From the NCBI GenBank assembly GCA_902593675.1, contig CACJJI010000007.1:1-56093 (forward strand): a stretch of DNA of 56,093 nt. The letters are read 5' to 3'. The stretch comes from an uncultured SAR86 cluster bacterium. GTDB lineage: Bacteria; Pseudomonadota; Gammaproteobacteria; Magnimaribacterales; D2472. How positions within the stretch are numbered: position 1 is the stretch's first letter; every line of letters starts with the position of its first letter. Both the position numbers and the translations under genes were made by a program. Under the pieces are notes generated by a model. It worked only from the letters and a program-made list of their open reading frames with translations, was not told the origin of the DNA and did no database searches. Positions 44,944-54,113 of the stretch are shown here, piece after piece.

Positions 44944-47838
44944 TTACTGACAGGCTTCGCAGTCAGGATCATCCAAGGAGCATGCTTCCGGCACTGGTGC
45001 TGGTGCCCCAAGTTCATGAGGAACTTCTGGTGCTGATTCAGCCTGAGCGCTTACCGCGTTTAAGCTGCCTTGGTTAATAGTTGATTTTTCAGTTGTTGTT
45101 GCTGCTATGGATCTAAGGTAGTAGGTGGTTTTTAAGCCTGAGTACCACGCCATTCTGTATGTAAGATCTAGTTTTTTACCATTGGCATTACCAATATATA
45201 GATTTAATGATTGAGCCTGATCTATCCATTTTTGTCTTCTACTTGCAGATTCAACAATGTATCGAGGTTCAACTTCAAATGCTGTGGAGAAAAGCTTTTT
45301 AATATCATCAGGAATTCTGGATATTTCACTTAAGCTGCCTTCGAAGTATTTGAGATCATTAATCATAACGTCATCCCATAAATCTAAAGCTTTAAGCTTT
45401 CTAACCAGGTGAGGGTTCACGATGGTGAACTCACCAGACAGGTTAGATTTAACGTATAGGTTTTGATAAGTAGGCTCGATTGATTGCGTTACACCGGTAA
45501 TATTAGAAATTGTTGCTGTTGGGGCAATTGCCATCACATTAGAATTTCTCATACCATCTTTTTTCACTTTTGCACGTAATTGTTCCCAATCCAGCGTTTC
45601 AGATCTGTCGACTTTGATGAATTCACTGCCACGGTTCTTTTCTAGAATATCTATTGAATCTTTTGGAAAGATTCCCTGGCTCCACAGAGAGCCATCATAT
45701 GATGGGTAAGTTCCTCTTTCTTTTGCAAGCTCACTTGATGCATGAATTGCATAGTAGCTGATGACTTCCATGCTTCGATCTGCAAACTCAATGGCTGCAT
45801 CAGAGCAATAGGGAGCATCTTGCATATAGAGCGCATCCTGAAACCCCATAAGCCCCATACCCACTGGACGATGTTTAAGGTTTGAGTTCTTTGCCGTATC
45901 TACTGAGTAATAATTGATGTCAATAACATTATCGAGCATACGTAAAGCAGTGGTTACTGTTCGCTTTACCTTTTCTTGATCTAAGACGCCATCTTTCATG
46001 TGTTGAGGCAGGTTCACTGACCCAAGATTGCAAACGGCTATCTCATCATTGCTTGTATTGAGGGTAATCTCGGTGCATAGGTTTGATGAATGAATTACTC
46101 CAATATGCTGTTGCGGTGAACGTAAATTACATGAGTCTTTAAAAGTTATCCATGGATGACCTGTTTCAAATAACATAGTCAGCATTTTTCTCCATAGATC
46201 TTTAGCTGGAATAGTTTTATGTTGATCCATTTTTCCTTCAGCAGCTAAAGCTTCATATTCCTCATATCTTTTTTCAAATGCAAGGCCTGTCAGATCATGT
46301 AAATCCGGTGTTTCGCCTGGAGAGAAAAGAGTCCAATTTTTATCTAATTCCACTCTTTTCATAAATAAATCAGGCACCCAGTTAGCAGTGTTCATGTCAT
46401 GGGTTCTTCTTCTGTCATCTCCAGTGTTTTTTCTTAGGTCTAAAAATTCTTCAATGTCTAGATGCCACGTTTCTAGGTAAGCACACATTGCTCCCTTTCT
46501 TTTGCCCCCTTGGTTAACTGCAACTGCTGTATCATTAGCAACCTTTAGGAATGGGACGACACCCTGACTTTTGCCATTTGTTCCTTTTATGTAGGAACCT
46601 AATGCTCTTACTGGCGACCAGTCATTTCCAAGTCCTCCCGCCCACTTTGAAAGCAATGCATTGTCTTTCATTGCACCAAATATTCCATCCAGATCGTCAG
46701 GAATAGTTGTCAGGTAGCATGAAGAGAGTTGAGGACGCAAAGTGCCAGAATTAAAGAGAGTGGGCGTTGAGCTCATATAATCAAAGCTTGAAAGCAATCT
46801 GTAAAACTCAATGGCTCTTTCTTCTTTTTGATCCTCTTCTACAGCTAGACCCATAGCAACTCTCATAAAAAAGATTTGAGGAAGCTCATATCTTGTGTCT
46901 TGATAATGAATAAAGTATCTGTCATAAAGTGTTTGTAGTCCTAGATATGTGAATTGATAGTCTCTGTCGTGATCGATAGCTTTTCCTAATTTGTTTAGGT
47001 CAAAATCTTTTAAGACTGGATCTAGCATCTCCAGTTCAACCCCTTTATCTATATATGCTTTAAAAGCTATAGGGTAATAATTTTCCATCTCAGGGTGAGA
47101 GCTTTCTTCGGTTATATCTAAAAAGGATAAGGCTTCACTTCTTAGTTCGTCTAACAAAATTCTAGCTGTTACATAGCTATAGTTTGGTTCCTGCTCTACT
47201 TTGGTTCGCGCTGACATGACAAGTGCTGACTTCATATCACTGATTGAAACGCCGTCGTAAAGGTTTTTGATCGATTCTTCTAGAATTGCATCAGCGCTGA
47301 CATCTTCCAAGCCATCACAAGCATGGCTAATCACAGAGGCGAGTCTATCAATATCGAGAGGCACCTGAGTACCATCTTTTTTTGTAACAGATATTTTTGG
47401 CGCATCAATATTGGTTTGTTGAGGTGTATCTTTTGTTCTCTCTGCAGCTCTTTCTTCTCTGTATAGAATATATTTTCTAGCTACAACATACTCTTCATTG
47501 CGCATTAGCTGGAGTTCTACTTGATCTTGTATCTCTTCGATGTGCAGAGTTCCGCCTGAAGGCATTCTTCGTTTAAAAATTTCTTGCACTTCGGCTGTAA
47601 TTTCTTCAACCTTTCTGTGAATCCTTTCACTTGCAGCTGCATTTCCAGATTCATTGGCAAGAAATGCTTTGGTAACAGCAACTTTAATTTTATCTTCTTC
47701 AAAAGGGACAACTTTACCGTTCCTCTTTATTATTCGGAGTTTTCCTGGGGCTGTTATATTCAAATCGTCTGATGGCATTGTTCCCATTGATTGTTGCCCA
47801 GCACCTTCTTGAGCCTTTCCTAACTCTTGTATTGTCAT
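44944..47838 (-). CDS. nrdA: Ribonucleotide reductase class Ia, alpha subunit
   Basis: Catalytic subunit, 964 aa, reducing NDPs to dNDPs. It has two N-terminal ATP-cone domains: residues ~33-125 ([17 protein letters not shown]) and ~148-235 ([14 protein letters not shown]). This layout is like Pseudomonas NrdA (about 963 aa) rather than E. coli, and it governs dATP inhibition. Active-site strings are [17 protein letters not shown] and [10 protein letters not shown]. The redox pair at the C-terminus is CEAC. SD AGAGGA precedes ATG. The upstream region carries NrdR and DnaA boxes. Confidence 0.98.
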   Translation of the reverse strand: MTIQELGKAQEGAGQQSMGTMPSDDLNITAPGKLRIIKRNGKVVPFEEDKIKVAVTKAFLANESGNAAASERIHRKVEEITAEVQEIFKRRMPSGGTLHIEEIQDQVELQLMRNEEYVVARKYILYREERAAERTKDTPQQTNIDAPKISVTKKDGTQVPLDIDRLASVISHACDGLEDVSADAILEESIKNLYDGVSISDMKSALVMSARTKVEQEPNYSYVTARILLDELRSEALSFLDITEESSHPEMENYYPIAFKAYIDKGVELEMLDPVLKDFDLNKLGKAIDHDRDYQFTYLGLQTLYDRYFIHYQDTRYELPQIFFMRVAMGLAVEEDQKEERAIEFYRLLSSFDYMSSTPTLFNSGTLRPQLSSCYLTTIPDDLDGIFGAMKDNALLSKWAGGLGNDWSPVRALGSYIKGTNGKSQGVVPFLKVANDTAVAVNQGGKRKGAMCAYLETWHLDIEEFLDLRKNTGDDRRRTHDMNTANWVPDLFMKRVELDKNWTLFSPGETPDLHDLTGLAFEKRYEEYEALAAEGKMDQHKTIPAKDLWRKMLTMLFETGHPWITFKDSCNLRSPQQHIGVIHSSNLCTEITLNTSNDEIAVCNLGSVNLPQHMKDGVLDQEKVKRTVTTALRMLDNVIDINYYSVDTAKNSNLKHRPVGMGLMGFQDALYMQDAPYCSDAAIEFADRSMEVISYYAIHASSELAKERGTYPSYDGSLWSQGIFPKDSIDILEKNRGSEFIKVDRSETLDWEQLRAKVKKDGMRNSNVMAIAPTATISNITGVTQSIEPTYQNLYVKSNLSGEFTIVNPHLVRKLKALDLWDDVMINDLKYFEGSLSEISRIPDDIKKLFSTAFEVEPRYIVESASRRQKWIDQAQSLNLYIGNANGKKLDLTYRMAWYSGLKTTYYLRSIAATTTEKSTINQGSLNAVSAQAESAPEVPHELGAPAPVPEACSLDDPDCEACQ

Positions 47839-47952
47839 TTTTATCCTCTATTTATGTTTCTTTCGTTGGCAAGTTTTCTGAAAAATTTACCAATGGGTGG
47901 GGTCAAAATGTCTTTTTTTAAATTCCTTTAACCAACGTCAATATTCTTACAT

Positions 47953-47961
47953 TGTGGATAA
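47953..47961 (-). promoter_or_regulatory. DnaA box upstream of nrdA
   Basis: Exact consensus TTATCCACA on the minus strand (TGTGGATAA on plus), 115 bp ahead of the nrdA ATG. DnaA control of nrdAB is established in E. coli, where DnaA boxes lie in the nrd promoter. A second copy in the same orientation is at 48063-48071. Confidence 0.75.
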
Positions 47962-47976
47962 ATAATCAAGTAAAAA

Positions 47977-47992
47977 ACACAATATATTGTGA
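47977..47992. promoter_or_regulatory. NrdR box 1
   Basis: ACACAATATATTGTGA matches the NrdR consensus (acaCwAtATaTwGtgt) and is nearly a perfect palindrome. NrdR represses ribonucleotide reductase genes when dATP is high. Box 2 begins 31 bp away, close to three helical turns, the arrangement usual for this regulator. Confidence 0.85.
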
Positions 47993-48007
47993 ATTCTTTT
48001 AAATTTT

Positions 48008-48023
48008 TCACAATATGCTGTAT
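48008..48023. promoter_or_regulatory. NrdR box 2
   Basis: TCACAATATGCTGTAT, a somewhat weaker NrdR box, 31 bp from box 1. The pair lies between nrdA and glpK, about 140-185 bp ahead of nrdA, so it most likely controls nrdAB. Confidence 0.75.
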
Positions 48024-48062
48024 AAATGGTGTTTATTGATTGTGAAGATAAAGTGAGTAAAT

Positions 48063-48071
48063 TGTGGATAA
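48063..48071 (-). promoter_or_regulatory. Second DnaA box between glpK and nrdA
   Basis: Second exact TTATCCACA on the minus strand, 110 bp from the first and on the far side of the NrdR boxes. It lies only 22 bp before the glpK ATG, so it could also influence glpK. Confidence 0.7.
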
Positions 48072-48092
48072 AATAAAAATTTTGGTACTTTT

Positions 48093-49556
48093 ATGTCTGT
48101 TTTAATAGCTATAGATCAGGGCACAACTAGTACAAGAGCGGTAGCGTTTGATAAAGATCTAAATATCATCCATTCTGAGCAAAAAGAATATCCTTTGATA
48201 TATCCAAAGGATGGTTGGGTGGAAATTGAGCCTGAACATTTAATGGATTCTGTTTATACAACGATTGATCCCATCATCAGTGCTTGCAAAGATATTTCTG
48301 CTATTGGAATAACCAATCAGCGTGAAACAACTTTAGTATGGGATGCAGATTCTGGACAACCAATTTATAACGCAATTGTTTGGCAGGATAGAAGAACAGC
48401 AGAGCAATGTGCGCAATTAAAAAAAGATGGGCATGAAGAAGTTATAAATAGCGCAAGTGGATTGTTGCTTGATCCATACTTTTCATCGACAAAAATAGCT
48501 TGGATTTTAGACAATATTGATGGTGCAAGAAAAAGAGCTGAAGCAGGCAAGTTGAGGTTTGGAACAGTGGATACATATTTGCTGTGGCAATTGACTAATG
48601 GAGATGTCCATAAAACAGACGTTACAAATGCGTCTAGAACAAACCTATACAACATACATAACAAAAAATGGGATTCTCAGCTTCTTGAAATTTTTAATAT
48701 TCCAAGCTCAATGCTCCCAGAGGTCCATTCCTCCGATGGCAACTTTGGGGAGCTTGTAAGAGGCGATCAAACCATTCAAATTACTGGGATGATAGGTGAT
48801 CAACAAAGCGCTTTAGTTGGGCAAAGGTGTTTTCAACCCGGCCAGATGAAAGCAACTTTTGGGACAGGGTGTTTTCTGATGGTGAATACAGGTAACGAAT
48901 CATCGCAGTCCGCCTCTGGGCTACTAAATACTCTTGGATACGGACTCAACGGTGAGGTATCTTATGCACTAGAGGGAAGTATTTTTTCAGCTGGGACAAT
49001 TATTCAATGGCTTCGAGATAATATGCAATTCTTCTCAGATTCCTCACAAAGCATAAATTTTCTCAATGAAAGCGGTGAGTCCAACGGTGTTTTATTTGTT
49101 CCTGGCTTTACAGGAATTGGGGCGCCCCATTGGAATGCAGAAATCAGGGCAGCTTTCTACGGCATTACAAGAGACACAACTAAAACAGATATGGTTACAG
49201 CTGCATTTAAGTCACTGATTTATCAAGTCATGGATATTAAAGAAGCTTTAAGTGTTGATGGTATAGAGATTAAAAATTTATCTATTGATGGGGGCATGGC
49301 TGCTAATTCAGGGTTTTGTCAGCTACTGGCAGATTTTTTGGATCAGGAGGTGCAGGTTCCTGCAAGCTTAGAGTCCACAGCTGTTGGCGCGGCAATTACT
49401 GCAGGTATAGGAGCCGGTTACTTTTCTTTTGAAGACTTGCTCAACAAACAACCAAGCAACGCAACTATTTATAAACCAAATCCAAAAGTTTTCGATCCAA
49501 AAGATTTAATTGAATGGAGAAAATTTCTTAGAGTCCTTCTAGATGCTTATAATTGA
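48093..49556 (+). CDS. glpK: Glycerol kinase
   Basis: ATP-dependent phosphorylation of glycerol to sn-glycerol-3-phosphate, 487 aa. FGGY-family motifs are IAIDQGTTSTRAVAFD at the start, ITNQRETTLVWD, WQDRRTA, PGFTGIGAPHW and SIDGGMAANSGFCQ with the ATPase Gly-rich loop. No glpF or glpD is next to it. The Shine-Dalgarno is weak (TTTTGGTAC before ATG). It is divergent from nrdA and shares the 254-bp regulatory gap. Confidence 0.96.
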   Translation: MSVLIAIDQGTTSTRAVAFDKDLNIIHSEQKEYPLIYPKDGWVEIEPEHLMDSVYTTIDPIISACKDISAIGITNQRETTLVWDADSGQPIYNAIVWQDRRTAEQCAQLKKDGHEEVINSASGLLLDPYFSSTKIAWILDNIDGARKRAEAGKLRFGTVDTYLLWQLTNGDVHKTDVTNASRTNLYNIHNKKWDSQLLEIFNIPSSMLPEVHSSDGNFGELVRGDQTIQITGMIGDQQSALVGQRCFQPGQMKATFGTGCFLMVNTGNESSQSASGLLNTLGYGLNGEVSYALEGSIFSAGTIIQWLRDNMQFFSDSSQSINFLNESGESNGVLFVPGFTGIGAPHWNAEIRAAFYGITRDTTKTDMVTAAFKSLIYQVMDIKEALSVDGIEIKNLSIDGGMAANSGFCQLLADFLDQEVQVPASLESTAVGAAITAGIGAGYFSFEDLLNKQPSNATIYKPNPKVFDPKDLIEWRKFLRVLLDAYN

Positions 49557-49564
49557 AAACAGAC

Positions 49565-49582
49565 TGGATTACATGTAATCCA
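49565..49582. promoter_or_regulatory. 18-bp perfect palindrome after glpK
   Basis: TGGATTACATGTAATCCA is completely self-complementary, starts 8 bp after the glpK stop, and is followed by eight A. It could fold as a 7-bp stem with a CATG loop, but lacks a downstream T-run on either strand, so it is at best a weak terminator and may be a protein-binding site. An imperfect hairpin around TTATTGTAATAA (49677-49688) lies further on, before serA. Confidence 0.5.
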
Positions 49583-49728
49583 AAAAAAACTTTCTCTGGA
49601 ATGATTTCTGAGCTTCCTGCATCAGATATTTTTAAATTTCTTGAATTAAATAGTTATTACTGTTTTGGTTTGGTTCTTATTGTAATAAACTAAAACCACT
49701 TTTAACTAAGTCCCCCTAACTGGTAAAC

Positions 49729-50913
49729 ATGTTCAATTTTAAAATATTCAATAATATTGCTGAAGATGGCTTAAAGGTTCTTCGTCAAAATAAATTTAAA
49801 GAAGTTTACGAGAATCCTGATGGAATTTTGCTTAGAAGTCACAATCTTGCAGAAGAAGATTTCAATGAAAATCTTTTATGCATAGCTAGGGCAGGAGCAG
49901 GAACAAACAACATACCAATTGACAATGCTACAAAGAGAGGGATAGTTGTTTTTAATACTCCTGGTGCAAATGCTAATGCAGTAAAAGAGCTTGTCATATG
50001 CGGGATGTTGCTTTCATCTCGAGGGATTGTCGAGGGGATTGAATTTGCAAAGGATCTTGATTTTAAAGATTCTGCGGATTTAAACAAGGCAATGGAAGCT
50101 CAAAAGAACACTTTTGCAGGCAACGAGCTGGCTGGCAAGACGCTAGGAATAGTTGGGCTTGGATCAATTGGGTCAATGCTTGCTCAAGCTGCTCACACTC
50201 TTGGGATGAGATTAGTAGGATATGATCCCTACATTTCTATTGAGGGGGCATGGAGGTTGCCGCGAGAGGTTGAGAAAGCTGAAACCATGGAGGCCCTTTT
50301 AAAGCAATCAGACTATGTCTCACTTCATGTTCCGCTAGTTGAGGCTACAAAAAATCTGATCAATGCATCCAATCTTAAAAAATTTAAAAATGGAGCTAGG
50401 CTTATAAATCTGTCAAGGGGAGGGATAGTTAATACTAATGATGTGGTAACAGAGCTTGAGAATGGTAATTTGGGCAAGTTTGTGACAGATTTTCCAACTC
50501 CAGAACTTATCAAGCGTTCTGCAAAAAAAAATGATGTAATTCTCTTGCCGCACCTAGGTGCTAGCACAAAAGAAGCAGAGGTAAACTGTGCTGTGATGGC
50601 TGCAAACCAAATGGCCAGTTATCTTCAAGATGGCACCATCATAAATTCTGTAAATTTTCCGAGAATTTCCCTTTCAAGAGGCACCAATCATCGTTTAGTA
50701 ATTATTAATCATAATGAGCCAGGAATGATAAGCAAAATTACTGATTCTATTGCTGCCTGTAATATCAATATTGCTGAAATGACCAATAAAAGTAGGGATG
50801 AAATTGCTATAAATTTGATTGATTTGGAGTGTCAAGCAAGTGATGAACTGATTGACCAACTGCGATCAGTTGAACATGTTATGAGTGTTCGATCTTTAAA
50901 TATAAGCAGTTAG
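49729..50913 (+). CDS. serA: D-3-phosphoglycerate dehydrogenase
   Basis: First enzyme of serine synthesis, 394 aa, the shorter type with a C-terminal ACT domain. The substrate domain has RAGAGTNNIPI and NTPGANANAVKEL. The nucleotide domain has LGIVGLGSIGSMLAQ and NLSRGGIVNT; the catalytic His is in LLPHLGASTKEAE. The ACT domain starts near HRLVIINHNEPGMI. A minor oddity is DFPTPE where many homologues have more acidic loops. It stands alone in a 172-bp intergenic setting. Confidence 0.92.
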   Translation: MFNFKIFNNIAEDGLKVLRQNKFKEVYENPDGILLRSHNLAEEDFNENLLCIARAGAGTNNIPIDNATKRGIVVFNTPGANANAVKELVICGMLLSSRGIVEGIEFAKDLDFKDSADLNKAMEAQKNTFAGNELAGKTLGIVGLGSIGSMLAQAAHTLGMRLVGYDPYISIEGAWRLPREVEKAETMEALLKQSDYVSLHVPLVEATKNLINASNLKKFKNGARLINLSRGGIVNTNDVVTELENGNLGKFVTDFPTPELIKRSAKKNDVILLPHLGASTKEAEVNCAVMAANQMASYLQDGTIINSVNFPRISLSRGTNHRLVIINHNEPGMISKITDSIAACNINIAEMTNKSRDEIAINLIDLECQASDELIDQLRSVEHVMSVRSLNISS

Positions 50914-50917
50914 AGCC

Positions 50918-52027
50918 TTAGATATAATTCTCGGCAAAGCTCTTATTGTATGGCACTATGCTACTTTCTTTCCCATCTTTAACTTTGTTGGCCCAATTAG
51001 GGTCTGATAGAAGAATTCTGCCTAAGGCAATCAAATCAAATTCATTATTATTTAATTTTTCATATAAAGTGCTGATATCTGCTGTCTGAGTCTCATGATC
51101 TCCCCCAAAAGTTTTTGTAAAATCTTTATTCAAACCAACACTACCTACGCTTATCGTGGGAAGACCAGTTATTTTTTTTGCAAAACCCGCAAGGTTAATT
51201 GATTCATCAGAAAATTCATTTTCCCAATATCTTCTGTTACTACAATGCAAAAAATCAGCGCCAGCATCTTTTAGGATATTAAAAAAATTTGCTAGGCTTT
51301 TTTTTGAAGAAGCAATTTTTGCATCGTAATTTTGTTGTTTCCATTGAGAAACTCTAATTCCAACTTTAAATGAATCAGAGGTGATTTGTTTTGAGTTGGA
51401 AATTATTTCAGATGCAAATCTAGCTCTATTTTCAAGAGACCCCCCATAATTATCTTTCCTTAGATTTATTTGCTCCCAGAAAAATTGATCAATTAAGTAT
51501 CCATGCGCGCCATGAATTTCCACTCCATCAAATCCAAGCTCCTGACAAATTTTTGCATCATTAGCATATATGTGGATTAATTTTTGAATATCTTCTAGCG
51601 TCATCTCATAGGCAACTTTTTTTCCACCTTCTTTTACTAATCCTGATGGAGTAAAGCCAGGAATTTTGGGATCAGGCGGCATACCTAATTTTCTTACTCC
51701 ACCGCAATGCCAAAGTTGACAAAAAATTGATGAATGATTTTTATGAACCTCATTTATAATTTTTTCCCACATTTTTTTTGATTCATCTGATTGTAAGTTT
51801 GGACAATTCGGATATGCGCTTGATGCTTCATGACTTATTTCTACTCCCTCTGTGATAATAAGCCCAACTCCTCCAGCAGCTCGCTTAGAATAGTATGTAG
51901 GAGCATAATCATTTGGTACGCCATTAGGGGAGAATTCTCTGGTCATTGGAGCCATTACAACTCTATTTCTTAGGTTTAAACCATTCATGTTGTACTCAGA
52001 AAAAAGAATGTTTTTTTGATCATTCAT
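50918..52027 (-). CDS. NADH:flavin oxidoreductase (old yellow enzyme family)
   Basis: A 369-aa FMN TIM-barrel enoate reductase type protein. Markers are LRNRVVMAPMTREFS near the N-terminus, YYSKRAAGGVGLIITEG, QLWHCGGV with the flavin-contacting residues, GFDGVEIHGAHGYLIDQF and NLRKDNYGGSLENR, and ALGRILLSDPNW at the end. The substrate is unknown; such enzymes reduce activated C=C bonds of electrophiles or 2,4-dienoyl compounds. It converges with serA with a 4-bp gap, and no terminator is visible. Confidence 0.92.
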   Translation of the reverse strand: MNDQKNILFSEYNMNGLNLRNRVVMAPMTREFSPNGVPNDYAPTYYSKRAAGGVGLIITEGVEISHEASSAYPNCPNLQSDESKKMWEKIINEVHKNHSSIFCQLWHCGGVRKLGMPPDPKIPGFTPSGLVKEGGKKVAYEMTLEDIQKLIHIYANDAKICQELGFDGVEIHGAHGYLIDQFFWEQINLRKDNYGGSLENRARFASEIISNSKQITSDSFKVGIRVSQWKQQNYDAKIASSKKSLANFFNILKDAGADFLHCSNRRYWENEFSDESINLAGFAKKITGLPTISVGSVGLNKDFTKTFGGDHETQTADISTLYEKLNNNEFDLIALGRILLSDPNWANKVKDGKESSIVPYNKSFAENYI

Positions 52028-52333
52028 ACGGAATTTTTATGATTAATATAAGGAGGATTTATTCTAATTTATTTTTTTTAAAAAAAATACTTGCCCACAG
52101 AAGAAAATAGTGTTATTGATGCCTCTTTAATTATTGTTAGGCATCATATCAATTTAAGCTTAAAATAGTATAAATAACTGATTTGCGGTGTTTTTATTAT
52201 TAATTGATTAGTTTTTGATCAATTTACATGAAACCTTATTAAATCGGTCTAAAATATAAGAATATTAAGTTATCCCAAGCTTTATCCACAGTTTCTGTGG
52301 ATAAAATTTAAGCAGTTTTTTAAGGGCAATTTT
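52028..52333. other. 306-bp AT-rich intergenic region between OYE and ung
   Basis: The longest gene-free stretch in the window, between divergent genes. It contains an 8-bp inverted repeat TGATGCCT / AGGCATCA (52117-52124 and 52139-52146), TGATCA near 52218, very AT-rich sequence from about 52230 to 52270, a DnaA-like TTATCCCAA (52270-52278), and a perfect inverted pair of DnaA boxes (52281-52305). No ORF of credible size and no RNA gene was recognised. Confidence 0.8.
52281..52305. promoter_or_regulatory. Inverted pair of perfect DnaA boxes upstream of ung
   Basis: TTTATCCACAG (52281-52291) and CTGTGGATAAA (52295-52305) form an 11-bp perfect inverted repeat around TTT, so each arm holds one consensus DnaA box (TTATCCACA at 52282-52290 and its complement at 52296-52304). 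It ends 28 bp before the ung start codon. It may bind DnaA to regulate ung, or be part of a larger DnaA-binding locus; as RNA it would form a tight hairpin in the ung leader. Confidence 0.7.
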
Positions 52334-53008
52334 TTGAATATTTTAAACTTTCCCGAAACATGGCTAGAGCCACTCGGCAAAGGATTTTGTTTAGATTTTT
52401 TAGATAATATTGAGTCAAAATTTTTAAAAATCAGTACTCCTGATAAAATTATATTTCCTCCAACTTCTAAGATATTTCGTGCGCTAGAAATGGTCAACTT
52501 TAATGACGCTAAAGTATTAATTTTAGGTCAAGATCCTTATCATGGTTTAGAGCAAGCAAACGGTCTGTCTTTTTCAGTTAACAAAGAAAAAATAATTCCA
52601 CCTTCTTTAAAAAATATTTTTCTTGAATTAAAAAATGATTTAAATGTTCCGATTTCTCCACACGGCGATTTGACTTCCTGGGCCCAACAAAAAATCTTGT
52701 TATTGAATTCTGTTCTAACAGTTGAACAAGGAAAACCAAATTCACACAAAGAACTAGGCTGGGATAAATTAACGGATAGAATTATTTCTAAGCTAAGCCA
52801 AAGAGGGAATATGATTTTTGTTTTATGGGGCAATGTGGCACAAAGCAAATATCATTTAGTGGATATAGAAAAAAATACCATTTTATCTGCTCCTCATCCA
52901 TCTCCTCTTTCTGCGTACAGGGGATTTTTTGGATGTAAGCATTTTTCAGAAATTAATAAAACCTTGAAAGAGAATGGTTCTAGTGAAATAAATTGGAAGC
53001 TTGATTAA
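52334..53008 (+). CDS. ung: Uracil-DNA glycosylase
   Basis: Removes uracil from DNA in base-excision repair, 224 aa, family 1. The catalytic motif is LILGQDPYHG with Asp67, and the DNA-binding motif is APHPSPLSAYRGFFGC with the catalytic His. It starts with TTG at 52334 preceded by AAGGGC (52322-52327); no ATG lies in a better place. The C-terminus is a few residues from the converging ygfZ gene. Confidence 0.97.
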   Translation: MNILNFPETWLEPLGKGFCLDFLDNIESKFLKISTPDKIIFPPTSKIFRALEMVNFNDAKVLILGQDPYHGLEQANGLSFSVNKEKIIPPSLKNIFLELKNDLNVPISPHGDLTSWAQQKILLLNSVLTVEQGKPNSHKELGWDKLTDRIISKLSQRGNMIFVLWGNVAQSKYHLVDIEKNTILSAPHPSPLSAYRGFFGCKHFSEINKTLKENGSSEINWKLD

Positions 53009-53013
53009 TTTTT

Positions 53014-53757
53014 TTAAGAAAAGCTGTCTTTTTTTCCTAAGCAAGATGAAAAAATTTTGTCTTTATCTTTAAAGCTTTGACCAATAATTATAAATTTAGA
53101 AACTTCTTTTTCATGAGAGTGAACAATCAATCTCGTTTCTTTTTTCAATTTACCTAGATATTCCATTCTTGCAATTATTTCTTGCCCTTTAAAACAACCC
53201 TTGCTAAAACTAACCCTGGTGTCGTGTTGCCCCAGCTCATGAGGTCTATATTTGCCAGTTTCTTTAAGTTGAATTTGATGATCGCCCATAATTTTTCGGT
53301 TTATACACCAATGATCAATGCTGAGATCACCACCACCATTCAGATAATCATTATCTACATCAATTAATAAGGATAGGGTCGCGATATCCGAGCTTAAAAT
53401 TAGATGTTCATTTGGAAGCATTGCTTGATCTTTCTTTTTTACAAAACCTATAACTTTATAGCTAAGGAGCTCAGCAGAGACTCTATAAAATGGTAAATAT
53501 TTAGTTATTTCATCTAAAAAGACATCTTTTTGATCTTCTTCAATGATAATAAGCCACTTGTTTTGGTTAAAGACAATTTCAAAATTGCATAAAATAAACC
53601 CTTTTTCATTGCACAAAGATGAGGTTTGCCCTAATTGCTGAGTGATAAGAGTGCAATCTGAGGTTACCTGTCCTTGTAAAAGATTCAAGACAGAGTCAAA
53701 ATCACCCTTTAAATGAATTACTGTAATATCCTTGAGATTTACAGTTCCATACTTCAT
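53014..53757 (-). CDS. ygfZ: YgfZ-like folate-binding Fe-S cluster protein
   Basis: Tetrahydrofolate-dependent factor for maturation of some Fe-S proteins (GcvT-like fold). The diagnostic motif KGCFKGQEIIARMEYLGKLKK (K-x-C-x-G-Q-E) is present near residue 190, and LLQGQVTSDC near the start matches the family N-terminus. At ~247 aa it is shorter than E. coli YgfZ (326). I prefer ATG at 53757, which gives MKYGTVNL; a TTG at 53775 would add six residues, and neither has a clear SD. It is divergent from sdhE, as in E. coli. Confidence 0.88.
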   Translation of the reverse strand: MKYGTVNLKDITVIHLKGDFDSVLNLLQGQVTSDCTLITQQLGQTSSLCNEKGFILCNFEIVFNQNKWLIIIEEDQKDVFLDEITKYLPFYRVSAELLSYKVIGFVKKKDQAMLPNEHLILSSDIATLSLLIDVDNDYLNGGGDLSIDHWCINRKIMGDHQIQLKETGKYRPHELGQHDTRVSFSKGCFKGQEIIARMEYLGKLKKETRLIVHSHEKEVSKFIIIGQSFKDKDKIFSSCLGKKDSFS

Positions 53758-53822
53758 AAATTCAGAATTTAACAATTTATTTAAATAAAAATTTCAATGA
53801 AGTTATTATATCAGCCTAGAAA

Positions 53823-54071
53823 ATGAATACAGACATCAATAAAACTAAATGGAAGTGCAGAAGAGGTCTGAGAGAGCTGGACCTATTGTTTAGAAGATAC
53901 AGCGAGGATAAACTAGATTCTCTTTCTCAAGAGGACTTTGATATGTTTAACAGCATCTTAGATCTTGAAGATCAACCTTTATATGATTTTATATTTAAAA
54001 ATGAATCTTTAAATAGCCCTGAAAAAGAGCGCTTTATTTTAAATAATTTAAAAAACTTCATAGTTAAGTGA
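53823..54071 (+). CDS. sdhE: Succinate dehydrogenase assembly factor SdhE
   Basis: An 82-aa protein needed for covalent FAD attachment to SdhA. It carries the signature RRGLRELDLLF (residues 13-23, RGxxE) and a conserved acidic helix region LSQEDFDMFNSILDLEDQPLYDF. The neighbour ygfZ supports the call. Its ATG is 65 bp from the ygfZ start, and the stop is 42 bp before rpoE. Confidence 0.95.
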   Translation: MNTDINKTKWKCRRGLRELDLLFRRYSEDKLDSLSQEDFDMFNSILDLEDQPLYDFIFKNESLNSPEKERFILNNLKNFIVK

Positions 54072-54113
54072 AACTATTTCATTCCACCGTTGTCCAAGTG
54101 AGCGAGGAAACTT

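Noticed and set aside
49601-49693. 30-codon ORF between glpK and serA
   Set aside because: No ribosome-binding site, no recognisable motif, and part of it lies in an imperfect hairpin; chance is likely.
54106-54113. GGAAACTT as a sigma-E -35 element for rpoE autoregulation
   Set aside because: It ends directly at the rpoE ATG, so it cannot drive a transcript of this start, and no matching -10 lies at the right distance.
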